Shown: positions 46,550 through 56,007 of the stretch, one piece after another
Numbering within the stretch: the first letter of the stretch is position 1
How the letters are laid out: each line of letters starts with the position of its first letter
NCBI GenBank assembly: GCA_007695145.1
Contig: REEI01000083.1
Span: forward strand, 1 to 64,000
From: Saprospirales bacterium
GTDB lineage: Bacteria > Bacteroidota > Bacteroidia > Chitinophagales > Saprospiraceae
Length of the DNA stretch: 64,000 nt
Reading direction: 5' to 3'
Position numbers and translations under genes: made by a program
Notes under the pieces: generated by a model
What the model saw: only the letters and a program-made list of their open reading frames with translations
What the model was told of the DNA's origin: nothing
Database searches by the model: none

Positions 46550-47117
46550 TAAAAATTCTTGATTCGTACTACAGACTGGAAAAAAAATTTGCCAATATAT
46601 GAGTTGAGCTCCAAAATTAATCCCTTCATTAGAAACCATGTGAGGACTGGAGCCAAGTCGCTGAAACGAAGATAGAACATGAATTCTTTTCGATGGATGG
46701 TTTTATTGGAGACGGCTTGGCCATTTATTGTGGGAGTGATTTTCGACACTTCTGAAGCTGAAATAGATTCGAAAATCGTCCTATTTTTGCTTTAATCACT
46801 CTCAACAATTATCGGCCCCAAAAAAGGTTAGGTAAACGGTGTTGGAATAGATTTCACCAAATTTATACTCACAAGAGAAGCAGCTCAATTATTATTGAGA
46901 GTTGTATTTGAATTTCTTTTGCCTCGAATATCGTTTTTGCAAGTTTTACCGTAGCTGTTTGCAACCACGCTGATCCTGAATTAGACTGGCCCATTTCACC
47001 GAATGCGGGACCATCTCAATCAAGGCTGGTTAACGAGTTAAAAAAGAACCCATCTGGGAATGGATATGACCCATTTTCTATGTCCGAACAGGCACCAATG
47101 GAATGAGACCAATCCTA
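46550..47117. other. Intergenic, no gene supported
   Basis: A 74-codon minus frame with GTG start (46749) overlaps the receptor leader and has no recognised family. The rest has short non-coding-like frames on both strands. No repeat found. Confidence 0.5.
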
Positions 47118-47750
47118 TTATCGGGGCAAATTCTGAATAATTTCCTCAATTCCGGAGCGATTGCGATAATCCGGGTCAAAATGTCTCCAGAGGACTTTTG
47201 AGTTTTTGCCAATAATATAGGTTGCAGGCACAGGCAGTCTCTGAGAATCATCAGAATGCTGTCCAGCCAGGTCTACATTCAACATATCCTCCAACATGTC
47301 GATCGTCTGTTCATCGGGCAAAAAAGTAAGATCAAAAATTTTGGAGATTTGATAATCCTTATCGTACAGAAGGGTAAATGCTGCTCCGGTATTCCCTGCA
47401 GTTTTTCTTAAAAATTCTGGTCTTTCGGGCGATACGGCCACAATGGTAGCCCCGCTTTCCTCTACTTTTTTAAGATTTTCCTGCAACTCAGACAAGTGGT
47501 TGTTGCAAATGGGGCACTAGACTCCCCTGTAAAACACCAACACTACCGGTCCATTTTTAATCAAATCGTATAAGGAGATTTCTTCATCATTTTGATTTAC
47601 TGCAACAAAATCTGGCACCTCAGCTCCAACCTCAAGCCCACTTACTTCATGGACTGACTTGTATTCGCTTTGCCCGGATAATTGATTTCCTGATGCAGCA
47701 AGGATGAAACCGAGTAATCCAGCACATAACATTGATGATTGTTTCTTCAT
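47118..47750 (-). pseudogene. AhpC/TSA-family peroxiredoxin-like protein, interrupted by in-frame TAG
   Basis: 211 codons from ATG 47750 to TAA 47118, same frame throughout, with a TAG at codon 78 (47517-47519). Signal peptide (1-26; cut near LSGQ), then VGAEVPDFVAVNQNDEEISL and GPVVLVFYRGV, the TAG, CPICNNHLSELQENLKKVEE, ATYIIGKNSKVLWRHFDPDY (part). Relatives have F-Y-R-G-x-W-C-P-x-C, so the TAG replaces the Trp just before the first redox Cys; the rest is intact. Periplasmic peroxide reduction or thiol chemistry would be expected from the full protein. The upstream T9SS gene is 29 bases away on the same strand. Confidence 0.88.
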
Positions 47751-47779
47751 TTTTATAAGTTTTAATGGGTTGAGTAAAG

Positions 47780-48394
47780 TTAATTCTTGATAAAGCTACC
47801 CGAAATAGACTCCAGTGTGGATTCTCCGGACTGTATGATGTAGTGATATTGGCCAGCAGGTAAAACATCGGTTTCAATCTCAAATTGATCGGTATTGGTA
47901 AAATGTTCCAAAACGGGTACACCCATACCATTGAATATTTTTAAGTGGTGATGTTGCTCATTGGGGTTTGGGAAGAAAATTATTGCATGATCCCTAATGG
48001 GATTGGGAACTACTCTAGTCTGATTACTTCTGCCATCCCAAACCATTATTTTGTGGGTCCTGGAAAGCCCGAATCCGCCAAAATCCACAGCATAATAGTT
48101 CACCTGGTTCAGATGCGGATCACTATCGTAAAACTCATATCCTACCGGATAGTAAGGACTCCCACAAGTCCCATTGACCTGTCCGATAAGCTTGAAATTT
48201 TCCCCGTCTAGCGACCTGTAATAATATATTCCCTCACAGGTGTTACCTTTACTCAGAATGAGGTCAATTTTCACTGAGTGTTCAACCTGGAAGATTTCAA
48301 AGAGATCCAAATTAAACGGATTTTGCGCTATAGTCTGATTAACGGTCAGGAGAGCCAAGATCAGAATAAAAGTAAACATGCGGAGATGATTCAT
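47780..48394 (-). CDS. Secreted protein with T9SS type A sorting domain
   Basis: 204 residues. Signal peptide (1-23, cut near TIAQ). Central domain (about 24-125) is beta-rich with SLDGENFKLIGQVNG, VNYYAVDFGGFGLSRTHKI, resembling a single fibronectin-like domain, and the C-terminal 75 residues are the sorting domain (VVPNPIRDHAIIFFPN, LKIFNGMGVPVLEHF, VLPAGQYHYIIQS, terminal SGSFIKN). Four Cys could form two disulfides. Likely surface-exported. It is upstream of the peroxiredoxin-like gene on the same strand. Confidence 0.85.
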   Translation of the reverse strand: MNHLRMFTFILILALLTVNQTIAQNPFNLDLFEIFQVEHSVKIDLILSKGNTCEGIYYYRSLDGENFKLIGQVNGTCGSPYYPVGYEFYDSDPHLNQVNYYAVDFGGFGLSRTHKIMVWDGRSNQTRVVPNPIRDHAIIFFPNPNEQHHHLKIFNGMGVPVLEHFTNTDQFEIETDVLPAGQYHYIIQSGESTLESISGSFIKN

Positions 48395-48764
48395 TACAAA
48401 GCTGATTTGTTTTTATGAAAGACGAGTTGTTCAATAATTCCTTACTAAGTCTGCAGGGTTTATTGTATGTAAGGTCATTATTGATTTACATATAAGCAAA
48501 TGAGAGAAAAGCGCTCCATGGGTGAAGTTGACAGTAAATTGATCTAGTTGTAAGTTTCAATGGGCCTTTGACCAAACCTAGAACTCCGGAAAGTTAAATG
48601 TGAGAGAGTAAATTGATTGGTGCCTAATACTAGTACCTCTATTTTAATGCATCGGCTGGCAGCAATTATCTTTGGCTCTAAATCCGGTTTGGTAAAACAG
48701 TCGAAAGCCTTGTATCCACCATCACTTTTTCCTAAGAAAAGGATTAAAATCTGTGGAAAAAATA
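48395..48764. other. Intergenic, nothing coding seen
   Basis: Leader of the T9SS gene on the left and 3' end of the sigma/ZAS pair on the right. No open frame of coding character, no repeat and no strong hairpin found. Confidence 0.6.
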
Positions 48765-49049
48765 CTATGAGATATTTTTAAGTTCCGTTTTTATCCTTTC
48801 TTTATCCTTATCAGTTAGTCTTTCAGACTTTAACGATGACATTATTCTTTCTTGGATAATTTTGTCTAAAAGTCTCGATTGGTTTTCCCATATTTTACAA
48901 ACATAGCAAAGTCGGTAGTGATACCAAAGTTGAAAACGCTCTTTTGTGCTAATCTGCACATAATCTCTCTTTGCCGCAAGAAGAGTCGCCTTTTTACAGC
49001 TCAATTTGTCCAGGGACATCATCCATCTCACAAGGAAGTTAGGCCTCAT
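48765..49049 (-). CDS. ZAS-motif protein, probable anti-sigma-like factor
   Basis: 94 residues at most; the start may be an internal Met (MSLDKLSCKKATLLAAKRDY). It carries C-x24-H-x3-C-x2-C (KLSCKK... then HYRLCYVC), the zinc-binding anti-sigma (ZAS) arrangement. It has no membrane helix, so it would be a soluble anti-sigma. Its 5' end overlaps the 3' end of the sigma gene by 11 bases, which supports partnership. A similar short protein follows ECF sigma genes in other Bacteroidota, from memory. Confidence 0.75.
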   Translation of the reverse strand: MRPNFLVRWMMSLDKLSCKKATLLAAKRDYVQISTKERFQLWYHYRLCYVCKIWENQSRLLDKIIQERIMSSLKSERLTDKDKERIKTELKNIS

Positions 49050-49623
49050 TTTGATCCTTTTTTATACGGTTTTCCAGGCAATCCCTCAATTGGAGCTTGG
49101 CTCTGTGAACGATCACCCAATAATTGGACGAAGTAATCTCAAATGTCTTACAGATTTCTTTAGAAGATACCTCTTCAAGGTACTTCATTCGAATAATAGA
49201 AGCGGGCAAATCTTTGAGTTTGGCCATACAAAAGTCCAGTAGCTTTTTTAGGTCTTCAAAGTTCTTTTCCTTTTCACGGTCAAAAGTTGCGAGAAAATCC
49301 GATGGCATCTTGTCCTTATGCCAAATACCGGATTCATTGAAATAGGTTCGGTAATCAAGCTCCACAGTTTGTTGTTCCATTTTTCCCTTTACCGAACGAA
49401 AGTGATCGATCGTCTTATTCTTCAAAATTGTCAGCAACCACGACTTTAGATCATTTATTTCTTCTAAATCTTTATTGCTTTGGTATGCACTAATGAAGGT
49501 TTCCTGTACAAAATCCTTAGCCAGGGCCGGACTCCCTACTCTGCTAAGAGCAAAACGGTAGAGATCATCGGAAAATGCATCCACCAAATAAGCAATATCA
49601 ATAGGTTCGTTTTCTTCCGTCAT
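49039..49623 (-). CDS. ECF-type sigma-70 family RNA polymerase sigma factor
   Basis: 194 residues. Region 2 (about 10-75): DDLYRFALSRVGSPALAKDF, VQETFISAYQ. Region 4 (about 130-185): LKDLPASIIRMKYLEEVSSK and ITSSNYWVIVHRAKLQLRD. Such sigma factors direct polymerase to stress or envelope promoters. The gene overlaps the ZAS protein gene downstream. No region 1 or 3 is present, as expected for ECF factors. Regulon unknown. Confidence 0.95.
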   Translation of the reverse strand: MTEENEPIDIAYLVDAFSDDLYRFALSRVGSPALAKDFVQETFISAYQSNKDLEEINDLKSWLLTILKNKTIDHFRSVKGKMEQQTVELDYRTYFNESGIWHKDKMPSDFLATFDREKEKNFEDLKKLLDFCMAKLKDLPASIIRMKYLEEVSSKEICKTFEITSSNYWVIVHRAKLQLRDCLENRIKKDQNEA

Positions 49624-50161
49624 TTAGTGTTTGAGTCTTTAAAAGCTTTTAGATTAGTCCTTTGATCCGCAGAATTTTACAAGCCACCCAACGAACTGTT
49701 CTTAACGTTTAATTTCTCTCCCTCGGTATATTCATTCCTGAAGCAGAAAGAATTTCCGGCCTTATTGAATGGGTTTCTGGCATTATACATCTAGCCATAA
49801 GCTTAAATGATGAGGGTTGATTTTGGTTGTTTAAATCCTGGTTTTGAGCTTTCTACCTCCTGGTTGGAGTTAGGCAACTTTGCTCATAAAATTCTATCTT
49901 ACTAGCTATTAACGAATAAAGATTAAATAGTCAACAGGCAACTTCAAGCGAGACCAGTGAATGAGCGCCAATCTAAAAAAGTAAAGGTGAATCACAGGAC
50001 AGTGACTGATTAACGAATACCGATTAATGAAGAATGTAAAGTGTTTTTTGCCTCTACCTCTGATCTTTTGTATTGCTTTTTCTTTCTGTTTAATTTTTCT
50101 TGTTTGCTCATCTGGGGTGGCCTGCCCAACGGTGAGCCAAATAGAAAAGAGTACCAGGGGT
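49624..50161. other. Intergenic with an imperfect direct repeat
   Basis: No gene supported. ATTAACGAATA-xx-GATTAA occurs at 49908-49926 and 50009-50027 (17 of 19 bases equal). A plus-strand frame starting at 50027 begins with a signal-like hydrophobic stretch but runs antisense into polA; not called. Confidence 0.55.
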
Positions 50162-52957
50162 TCAATGGGCCTCCAGCCAATTCTCGCCTCGGCCAACCTC
50201 TACCTTTATTGGCACCCTAAGGCCCGGAAGTGCATTTTTCATTTTTTCTTCAATGATTGGGCTCAATTTTTCCTCTTCTGATTTGAGGACATCCAACACC
50301 AATTCATCGTGAACCTGCATGATGATTTTCGATTGGAGATTTTCGCTCTGAAGGTATTCGTGTAGATCGATCATTGCTTTTTTAATCATGTCTGCAGCAG
50401 TTCCCTGTATAGGTGTATTTATTGCCATTCTTTCAGCCTGACTTCGCATCATGCCATTTCTGGAGTTGATGTCCCGTAGAAATCTCCTCCTTTTCATAAG
50501 AGTGGAAACGTATCCGTTTTTCCTGGCAAATTCCACCGTCTCATCCATGTATTTTTTCAAACCGCTGTATTGTTTGAAGTACTGATTGATCAAATCAGTG
50601 GCTTCCTTTCGATTGATGTTCAACTGACGGGAAAGATTGGTAGAGCCAGCGCCGTAGATGATAGAGAAATTCACTGTTTTCGCGTTGCGTCGCTGATCAG
50701 CTGTGACTTCCTCATAGGGCATATTGTAAACCCTTGCAGCCGTAGCCCTGTGAATATCCTGATCATTTAGAAAAGCCTCCATCATGGCCTCATCCTTGCT
50801 AATTTCGGCAATAAGCCTCAGCTCGATTTGAGAGTAATCCGCTGCAAGCAGAATATAATCAGGGCCTGAAGGCACAAAAGCCTCTCTGATTTTTCTCCCC
50901 TCCGGGGTTCGGATGGGTATATTTTGCAGGTTGGGATTGTTCGAACTCAATCTACCGGTAGTGGTAAGAGCCTGGTTAAAAGAGGAGTGAATTCTGCCGG
51001 TTCGGGGATTGATAAGCTCAGGTAGAGCATCAACATAAGTGGACTTTAGCTTGGTAAGCCCTCTGTAAGAAAGTATGTTTTTCGCTATTTGATATTCTTC
51101 ACTCAACTCGCTCAATTTCTCCTCATTGGTAGAATACTGTCCTGACTTGGTTTTCCTCCACTTGTAAGGTATTTCTAACTTTTCAAAAAGCACCTCTCCA
51201 ACCTGCTTGGGGGAGTCAATATTGAATTTTTGCCCTGCCTTGCGGTGGATTTCACCTGCCATTTGTTCGATTTTTTCAGCCAACTCCAGGGAGTACTTTT
51301 CCAAATAGGCCCGATCAATTTTTACTCCGGTTGCCTCCATTTCAATGATGGCATCTATCAGGGGTTCTTCAATCTGATCGTAAAGATCGCGAAGGTTCTC
51401 CTCGTCGAGTTTTTTCTCCAAAAATAATTTGAGCTGAAGGGTAATATCAGCATCTTCACAAGCGTAAATCATCACCTTTTCTACCTCAATATCCCTCATG
51501 CTCTTTTGGGATTTCCCCTTCTTGCCAATCAGCGATTCTATAGAAATGGGCTTGTACTTGAGATAAGTTTCAGCCAGAAAATCCATATTGTGGCGCATTC
51601 CGGGCTCGAGTAAATAGTGCATGATCATGGTGTCGTAAAAGTAGGCTTTCAACTTCAACCCATACTTCCTCAAGACCAGGGCATCGTATTTGATGTTCTG
51701 CCCAATCTTTGCAATTTTTTCACTTTCCAATACCCCGCGAAAGCGCTCTATCAGCGTTTTTGCTTCCTCCTTACTCTTCGGAAAGGGTACATAAAACCCG
51801 CTCCCGGGCTTAATAGAAAAGGAAATACCTACCAATTCAGCATCGTGGGGATTCAAGCCGGTAGTTTCTGTGTCAAATGCGAAAACCTCTTCAGCGCTAA
51901 GCAGTTCTAAAAGCGCATTGATATCCTCATCACTTTGCGCCAACTTGTAATCCACAGCGACTTGTTCAATGGTTTTTTCGGCTATGGAATGGCTTTTGAG
52001 TTCGGGGCTTATCGATGCCTGAGCCTTTTCGGATGCATTGGAAAAAAGTGAACCCTGCACCGCTTCCTCTCGATTGTCGGAACCTTCACCAAGTATGGAC
52101 CTTGCAAGGGATCGGAATTCCAATTCCCTGAAAAGTTCTGCCAATTTTTCCCTGTTGAAAGGTTCTATTTCAACAGACTTTGCATTGAACTCAATGGGAA
52201 CATCCAGATCTATAGTGGCGAGCTTTTTAGATAGAAGAGCTTGTTGTGAATGCTCAATGACCCTTTCCTTTTGCTTTCCTTTCAGCTTATCGGCATTCTC
52301 AATCAATCCCTCAACACTGTCGAAGTCCTTCAAGAGCTTTTTGGCAGTTTTTGGCCCTATACCGGGAATCCCGGGTATATTATCGCTCGCATCCCCCTGC
52401 AACCCCAGAATGTCGATTACCTGCTCAATGCGATCTATTTCCCATTGTTCCAAAATCTCCTTTTCTCCGAGAATTTCCACCCCATTGCCCTGTCGGGATG
52501 GTTTGTACATAAAAATATTCTCAGACACCAACTGGGCATAATCCTTATCCGGCGTTACCATGAATACCTTGAAGCCTTCCTTTTCTGCTTTTTTTGCAAT
52601 GGTCCCAATGACGTCGTCGGCCTCGAAGTTCTCCTTTGTGAGTACAGGAATATTGAACGCTTTCACAATCTCGTATATATGCGGCATGGCAAGAGTAATG
52701 TCCTCTGGTTGTTCGTCCCTGTTAGCTTTATACTCACTGTAAAGTTCATTTCTAAAGGTTGGCCCCTTAAGGTCAAATGAAACCGCTATATGAGTGGGGT
52801 TGGAATTCTGCATAATGTCCCAGAGTGTGCGCACAAAGCCGGTAATGGCCGAAGTGTTCAGCCCTTTGGAGTTGATAAGTGGTCGTCCGATAAATGCAAA
52901 ATGTGCTCTGTAAACAAGTGCATTTCCATCCAGTAAAAAGAGTCTCTTTTCAGCCAT
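50162..52957 (-). CDS. polA: DNA polymerase I
   Basis: 931 residues from the ATG at 52957 (MAEKRLFLLDGNALVYRAHF); a longer frame starts 9 codons earlier but lacks conservation. Order: 5' nuclease (about 1-290; DGNALVYRAHF, NFEADDVIG, GIPGIGPKTAKKLL), 3'-5' exonuclease (about 350-540) with all three motifs, FAFDTETTGLNPHDAEL, GQNIKYDALVLRKYG and YACEDADITLQL, and polymerase (about 550-931): LLAADYSQIELRLIAEIS, RRNAKTVNFSIIYGAG, MQVHDELVLDV. All catalytic carboxylates seem present, so proofreading should be active. Removes RNA primers and fills gaps in replication and repair. Confidence 0.97.
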   Translation of the reverse strand: MAEKRLFLLDGNALVYRAHFAFIGRPLINSKGLNTSAITGFVRTLWDIMQNSNPTHIAVSFDLKGPTFRNELYSEYKANRDEQPEDITLAMPHIYEIVKAFNIPVLTKENFEADDVIGTIAKKAEKEGFKVFMVTPDKDYAQLVSENIFMYKPSRQGNGVEILGEKEILEQWEIDRIEQVIDILGLQGDASDNIPGIPGIGPKTAKKLLKDFDSVEGLIENADKLKGKQKERVIEHSQQALLSKKLATIDLDVPIEFNAKSVEIEPFNREKLAELFRELEFRSLARSILGEGSDNREEAVQGSLFSNASEKAQASISPELKSHSIAEKTIEQVAVDYKLAQSDEDINALLELLSAEEVFAFDTETTGLNPHDAELVGISFSIKPGSGFYVPFPKSKEEAKTLIERFRGVLESEKIAKIGQNIKYDALVLRKYGLKLKAYFYDTMIMHYLLEPGMRHNMDFLAETYLKYKPISIESLIGKKGKSQKSMRDIEVEKVMIYACEDADITLQLKLFLEKKLDEENLRDLYDQIEEPLIDAIIEMEATGVKIDRAYLEKYSLELAEKIEQMAGEIHRKAGQKFNIDSPKQVGEVLFEKLEIPYKWRKTKSGQYSTNEEKLSELSEEYQIAKNILSYRGLTKLKSTYVDALPELINPRTGRIHSSFNQALTTTGRLSSNNPNLQNIPIRTPEGRKIREAFVPSGPDYILLAADYSQIELRLIAEISKDEAMMEAFLNDQDIHRATAARVYNMPYEEVTADQRRNAKTVNFSIIYGAGSTNLSRQLNINRKEATDLINQYFKQYSGLKKYMDETVEFARKNGYVSTLMKRRRFLRDINSRNGMMRSQAERMAINTPIQGTAADMIKKAMIDLHEYLQSENLQSKIIMQVHDELVLDVLKSEEEKLSPIIEEKMKNALPGLRVPIKVEVGRGENWLEAH

Positions 52958-53102
52958 TATCCTATTGTTTTCCAAAAGATACAAAGGTAGGTAATTATTG
53001 AAGATTGATTGAAATTTATACTGTATCCGGCTTCCGTGATATGAAGGTCATTAATTTTGGCTCATCCAGGGATAAAAAATGACCGGGGATTGCTTAAAAT
53101 AT

Positions 53103-53110
53103 TACATTTG
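53103..53110 (+). promoter_or_regulatory. Candidate -7 element (TACATTTG)
   Basis: Exact TAnnTTTG match 32 bases before the ATG at 53143. No -33 element seen. Confidence 0.4.
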
Positions 53111-53142
53111 CAGAAGTGCAAACGCTAATCTAAGATATCCAA

Positions 53143-54558
53143 ATGCTACCCAATCTTCGAGAACAGGATCAGGCCATTAATGAGCGCTTAGTTTTTTATG
53201 GAGGTTTTGTGATCTTGTTTACACTTGCAGCCTGGTTTTTTGTAGAGCGAACTGCTTTTGTCGATATAAGCTTCCACTTGTTTCAATTGATACACGACGG
53301 AATCGCTATTCAAAACAATCGTTTTGTGGCCATCCTTACCCAGATTTTTCCCATTGCAGGTATTCATTTGGGGCTTCCTCTTAAGTCGCTCATGCTCATC
53401 TATTCGCTTGCATTTCCGATAGTTTATTTTGTGGTTTTCCTCATTTTGTATGAAATTCTAAAGATGCGAGAGTTGGCAATAGCCTTTTTCCTCTCCTAGG
53501 TCTTTATGGTTTCGGATACCTTCTTTTGGATTCAAAGTGAATTGCCACAGGGATTGGCTGTGATGTTTCTCTATTATGGCCTCCTATTAAAAAAAGGAAA
53601 TAATCCCACCTTCGAAACCTTGAGAAATTGCTTCTCCCTGATACTGTTGTTTGTATTAGTGTTTGCCCACCCTTTACTAATATTTCCCGTAGTTTTTCTT
53701 GGACTTTATTTTAGTTACTCAAATGGTTGGACATCCAGGGTGAGTGTGTATACAGCAGCTTTTTTGGGAATGTCTGTTCTTAAGACATTGTTTATAAAAA
53801 CCGGGTACGACAGTCAGGCGATGAGTGGACTGAGAAATTTTAAACGCTTCTTTCCGGACTATTTCAGTCTCAATACACAAACAGATTTTTTGTGGTGGTT
53901 GCTTACCGACTATTATTTGCTGGCTCTCGGTTTCGGCCTTTTGGTTTACCTTCTATTGAAGTACAAAAAAACGATTCCCCTTTTTTTCTACCTGACATTC
54001 TTCCTGGCTTATTCCTTTCTCATCAATGTCTCATACGCCTCCACAGGTGCTGAAAAGTTTTATCTTGAAAACATGTACCTGCCACTGGGGGTAATGACAC
54101 TAATTCCTTTGGTGGACTTGCTTTCAGCAAAAAGAATGTTTGCAAAACATCTTGTTATTGCTATCGCTCTGATATTCGCACTAAGGATTGGAGCCATTAT
54201 TAGCCGATCAGAATTTTACTGCGACCGGGTGCAGTATTTATTAGAATTGATTGAGGATCAGCGAGCAGCCGGACAGGACAAAACCATACTTCCAGAAAGC
54301 GAGGTCAACATGGACCTAATCATGCTTTCATGGGGGAGCAGTTATGAAGTTTGGCTGCTTTCGACCATGGATGGTAGTTCGACTCATTCTATGCTGATCG
54401 TAAATGACCCTGAAACTTTTGTGCAAAGTAGAGACTTGGGAAATAGCAATGTTTTTTTTACTCTATGGGCAACTTATTATTATGACCACCTTCCTCCCAA
54501 TTATTTTAATTTCGATAACCGCAATGATACCTATCGTATTCTGCCTTCCACCGATTAA
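53143..54558 (+). pseudogene. Polytopic membrane protein interrupted by in-frame TAG
   Basis: 472 codons in one frame with a TAG at codon 119 (53497-53499). Before it: about three membrane helices (LVFYGGFVILFTLAAWFFV, LIYSLAFPIVYFVVFLILYE, ELAIAFFLS). After it: FMVSDTFFWIQSELPQGLAVM and about six more helices plus a hydrophilic C-terminus (PESEVNMDLIMLSWGS, SSTHSMLIVNDPETF). It resembles a multi-spanning glycosyltransferase-like or transport protein without a recognised family. An ATG follows the TAG by two codons, so a C-terminal fragment could be re-initiated. Not split by any frameshift. Confidence 0.8.
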
Positions 54559-54649
54559 AAAATGATGTCTCAACTGGTGAGGTGCAATTATTTGCCAGTA
54601 AATTCAGAGGAGTCGGTCTTTGTCTTGACAACTCAATAGCATTCACTTC

Positions 54650-55897
54650 CTAAAAAACGACAAAGCTCTCACCAGAAATACTGATAGCATGCTCTGTTCT
54701 CTTGTTTTTGGTTTCATAGAATACACCCCGCCAGGGCATTCCACAATCCTGGTGAATAAAAGCGTCATTGAGCGAAAGTGATCCGCCATTTTCAACTAAA
54801 ATAAAGCCGTCGGGAGGTAATGACAATCTGCAATTTATTGAAAGGTGACCACCTCTCTTAATAATAAGGGAGGTATTCAAGTCTACGGCTCCATACCAGG
54901 TAATACTGTCGCGTACTTCTAAAGGAGGTCTTGTCGCTTCCTCACACCAGTCCCTTACCAGCAAATTCCGAACTCTGGATCTCAAATTGTGAAATTGGGC
55001 GTTGATGCGTCCGAGCTGACAGGGTGTCCAGGATTGCTGCCAGGCATTGTAATCCATCACATTGTTGGAAACCAGAGAGTCGCAGGGTCCTGTCCTGGTG
55101 TAATTCCAGCAATTGGGGTGAGCAGGCGTATCTGGACATCCGTCCATTCCTCTCCAGCTGTGGCGCAAACCCAAAACATGACCCAACTCGTGATCAAAAA
55201 TACCTCTTAGGGACCACAGGCTCATATCAGTCTGAAAGTCAGCTGATATTTTTACTGCATGGCCCATTGCAATCCCATTGATGGTAGCATTGTAAGTTGG
55301 GGAAGCCAGTGAGTCAGGATGGGGTGGTAAAAGAAAAACATTGACTACAGAATCCAAACCAACGGCATACTTGTTGACAACCGTGCGATCAAAGTTGTTG
55401 CGGCTTCTCCCTTTATTGAGCATCCAGTAGTGATCGTCGTCAAAGTGGTGGTAAATCCCGGGACCTTCCGGGTGATCCCAATCAGGATAGAGCAGGTAGC
55501 GGTAATTAACCGGTAAATTGGGAGTATTGTTGCCTCTTGGAAGCTTCATTCTACGATTGTCACTGAGGCCGGCATCGAGATTGTACATCAGATGTCGAAC
55601 AAAGTGGCTCGTCTTTTGAATCGGGATATTAACAGAGCTGTCAGAAGGATACAGAAAGTGAAAATTGACCCGTATCTGTCTCATAGGATAAACTTCATTC
55701 CTCCTCTCAAGACTGTCCGGAACATAGTATTCCCAATGTGAACAAGGATTGTGATTGCTCAGCGAAGCAAATTCAACTTCATAGTGTGACAAATCAAGAG
55801 GAACTGTCCTCAAACTTTGACATTGGACAATAAGCAGACTTACAGTTACAACCACCAGCAATACGGCAAAAGGGACATTCAACTTTCCGGAGAACAT
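54650..55897 (-). CDS. M43-type (pappalysin-like) zinc metalloprotease
   Basis: 415 residues. The N-terminus is hydrophobic and ends in VQCQS, a possible lipobox, so the enzyme may be a lipoprotein. Catalytic motif HELGHVLGLRHSW (His, Glu, His, His) and Met-turn region NNVMDYN; Cys-rich segments DGCPDTPAHPNC and WTPCQLGRINAQF resemble the pappalysin family. The C-terminal 80 residues read like the start of a T9SS-associated beta-helix stalk (RGGHLSINCRLSLPPDGFIL, then W-R-G-V) but stop before any sorting domain. It may be C-terminally truncated. Single gene. Confidence 0.85.
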   Translation of the reverse strand: MFSGKLNVPFAVLLVVVTVSLLIVQCQSLRTVPLDLSHYEVEFASLSNHNPCSHWEYYVPDSLERRNEVYPMRQIRVNFHFLYPSDSSVNIPIQKTSHFVRHLMYNLDAGLSDNRRMKLPRGNNTPNLPVNYRYLLYPDWDHPEGPGIYHHFDDDHYWMLNKGRSRNNFDRTVVNKYAVGLDSVVNVFLLPPHPDSLASPTYNATINGIAMGHAVKISADFQTDMSLWSLRGIFDHELGHVLGLRHSWRGMDGCPDTPAHPNCWNYTRTGPCDSLVSNNVMDYNAWQQSWTPCQLGRINAQFHNLRSRVRNLLVRDWCEEATRPPLEVRDSITWYGAVDLNTSLIIKRGGHLSINCRLSLPPDGFILVENGGSLSLNDAFIHQDCGMPWRGVFYETKNKRTEHAISISGESFVVF

Positions 55898-56007
55898 ACT
55901 CGATATCGTTAAATTTGCTATAACGAAGCCAAACCGATGGATGGTACTTCTTCAAAAGGCCCATAAGATTATAAAAACCAACAAGAAACAAAAAGTCTAT
56001 TGTAAAT

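Noticed and set aside
46525-46749. 74-codon minus frame upstream of the FecA-like receptor
   Set aside because: GTG start, overlaps the promoter and leader of the receptor, no family.
50027-50281. Plus frame beginning with a hydrophobic signal-like stretch
   Set aside because: It runs antisense through the end of polA and loses coding character there; the hydrophobic start is likely chance from AT-rich DNA.
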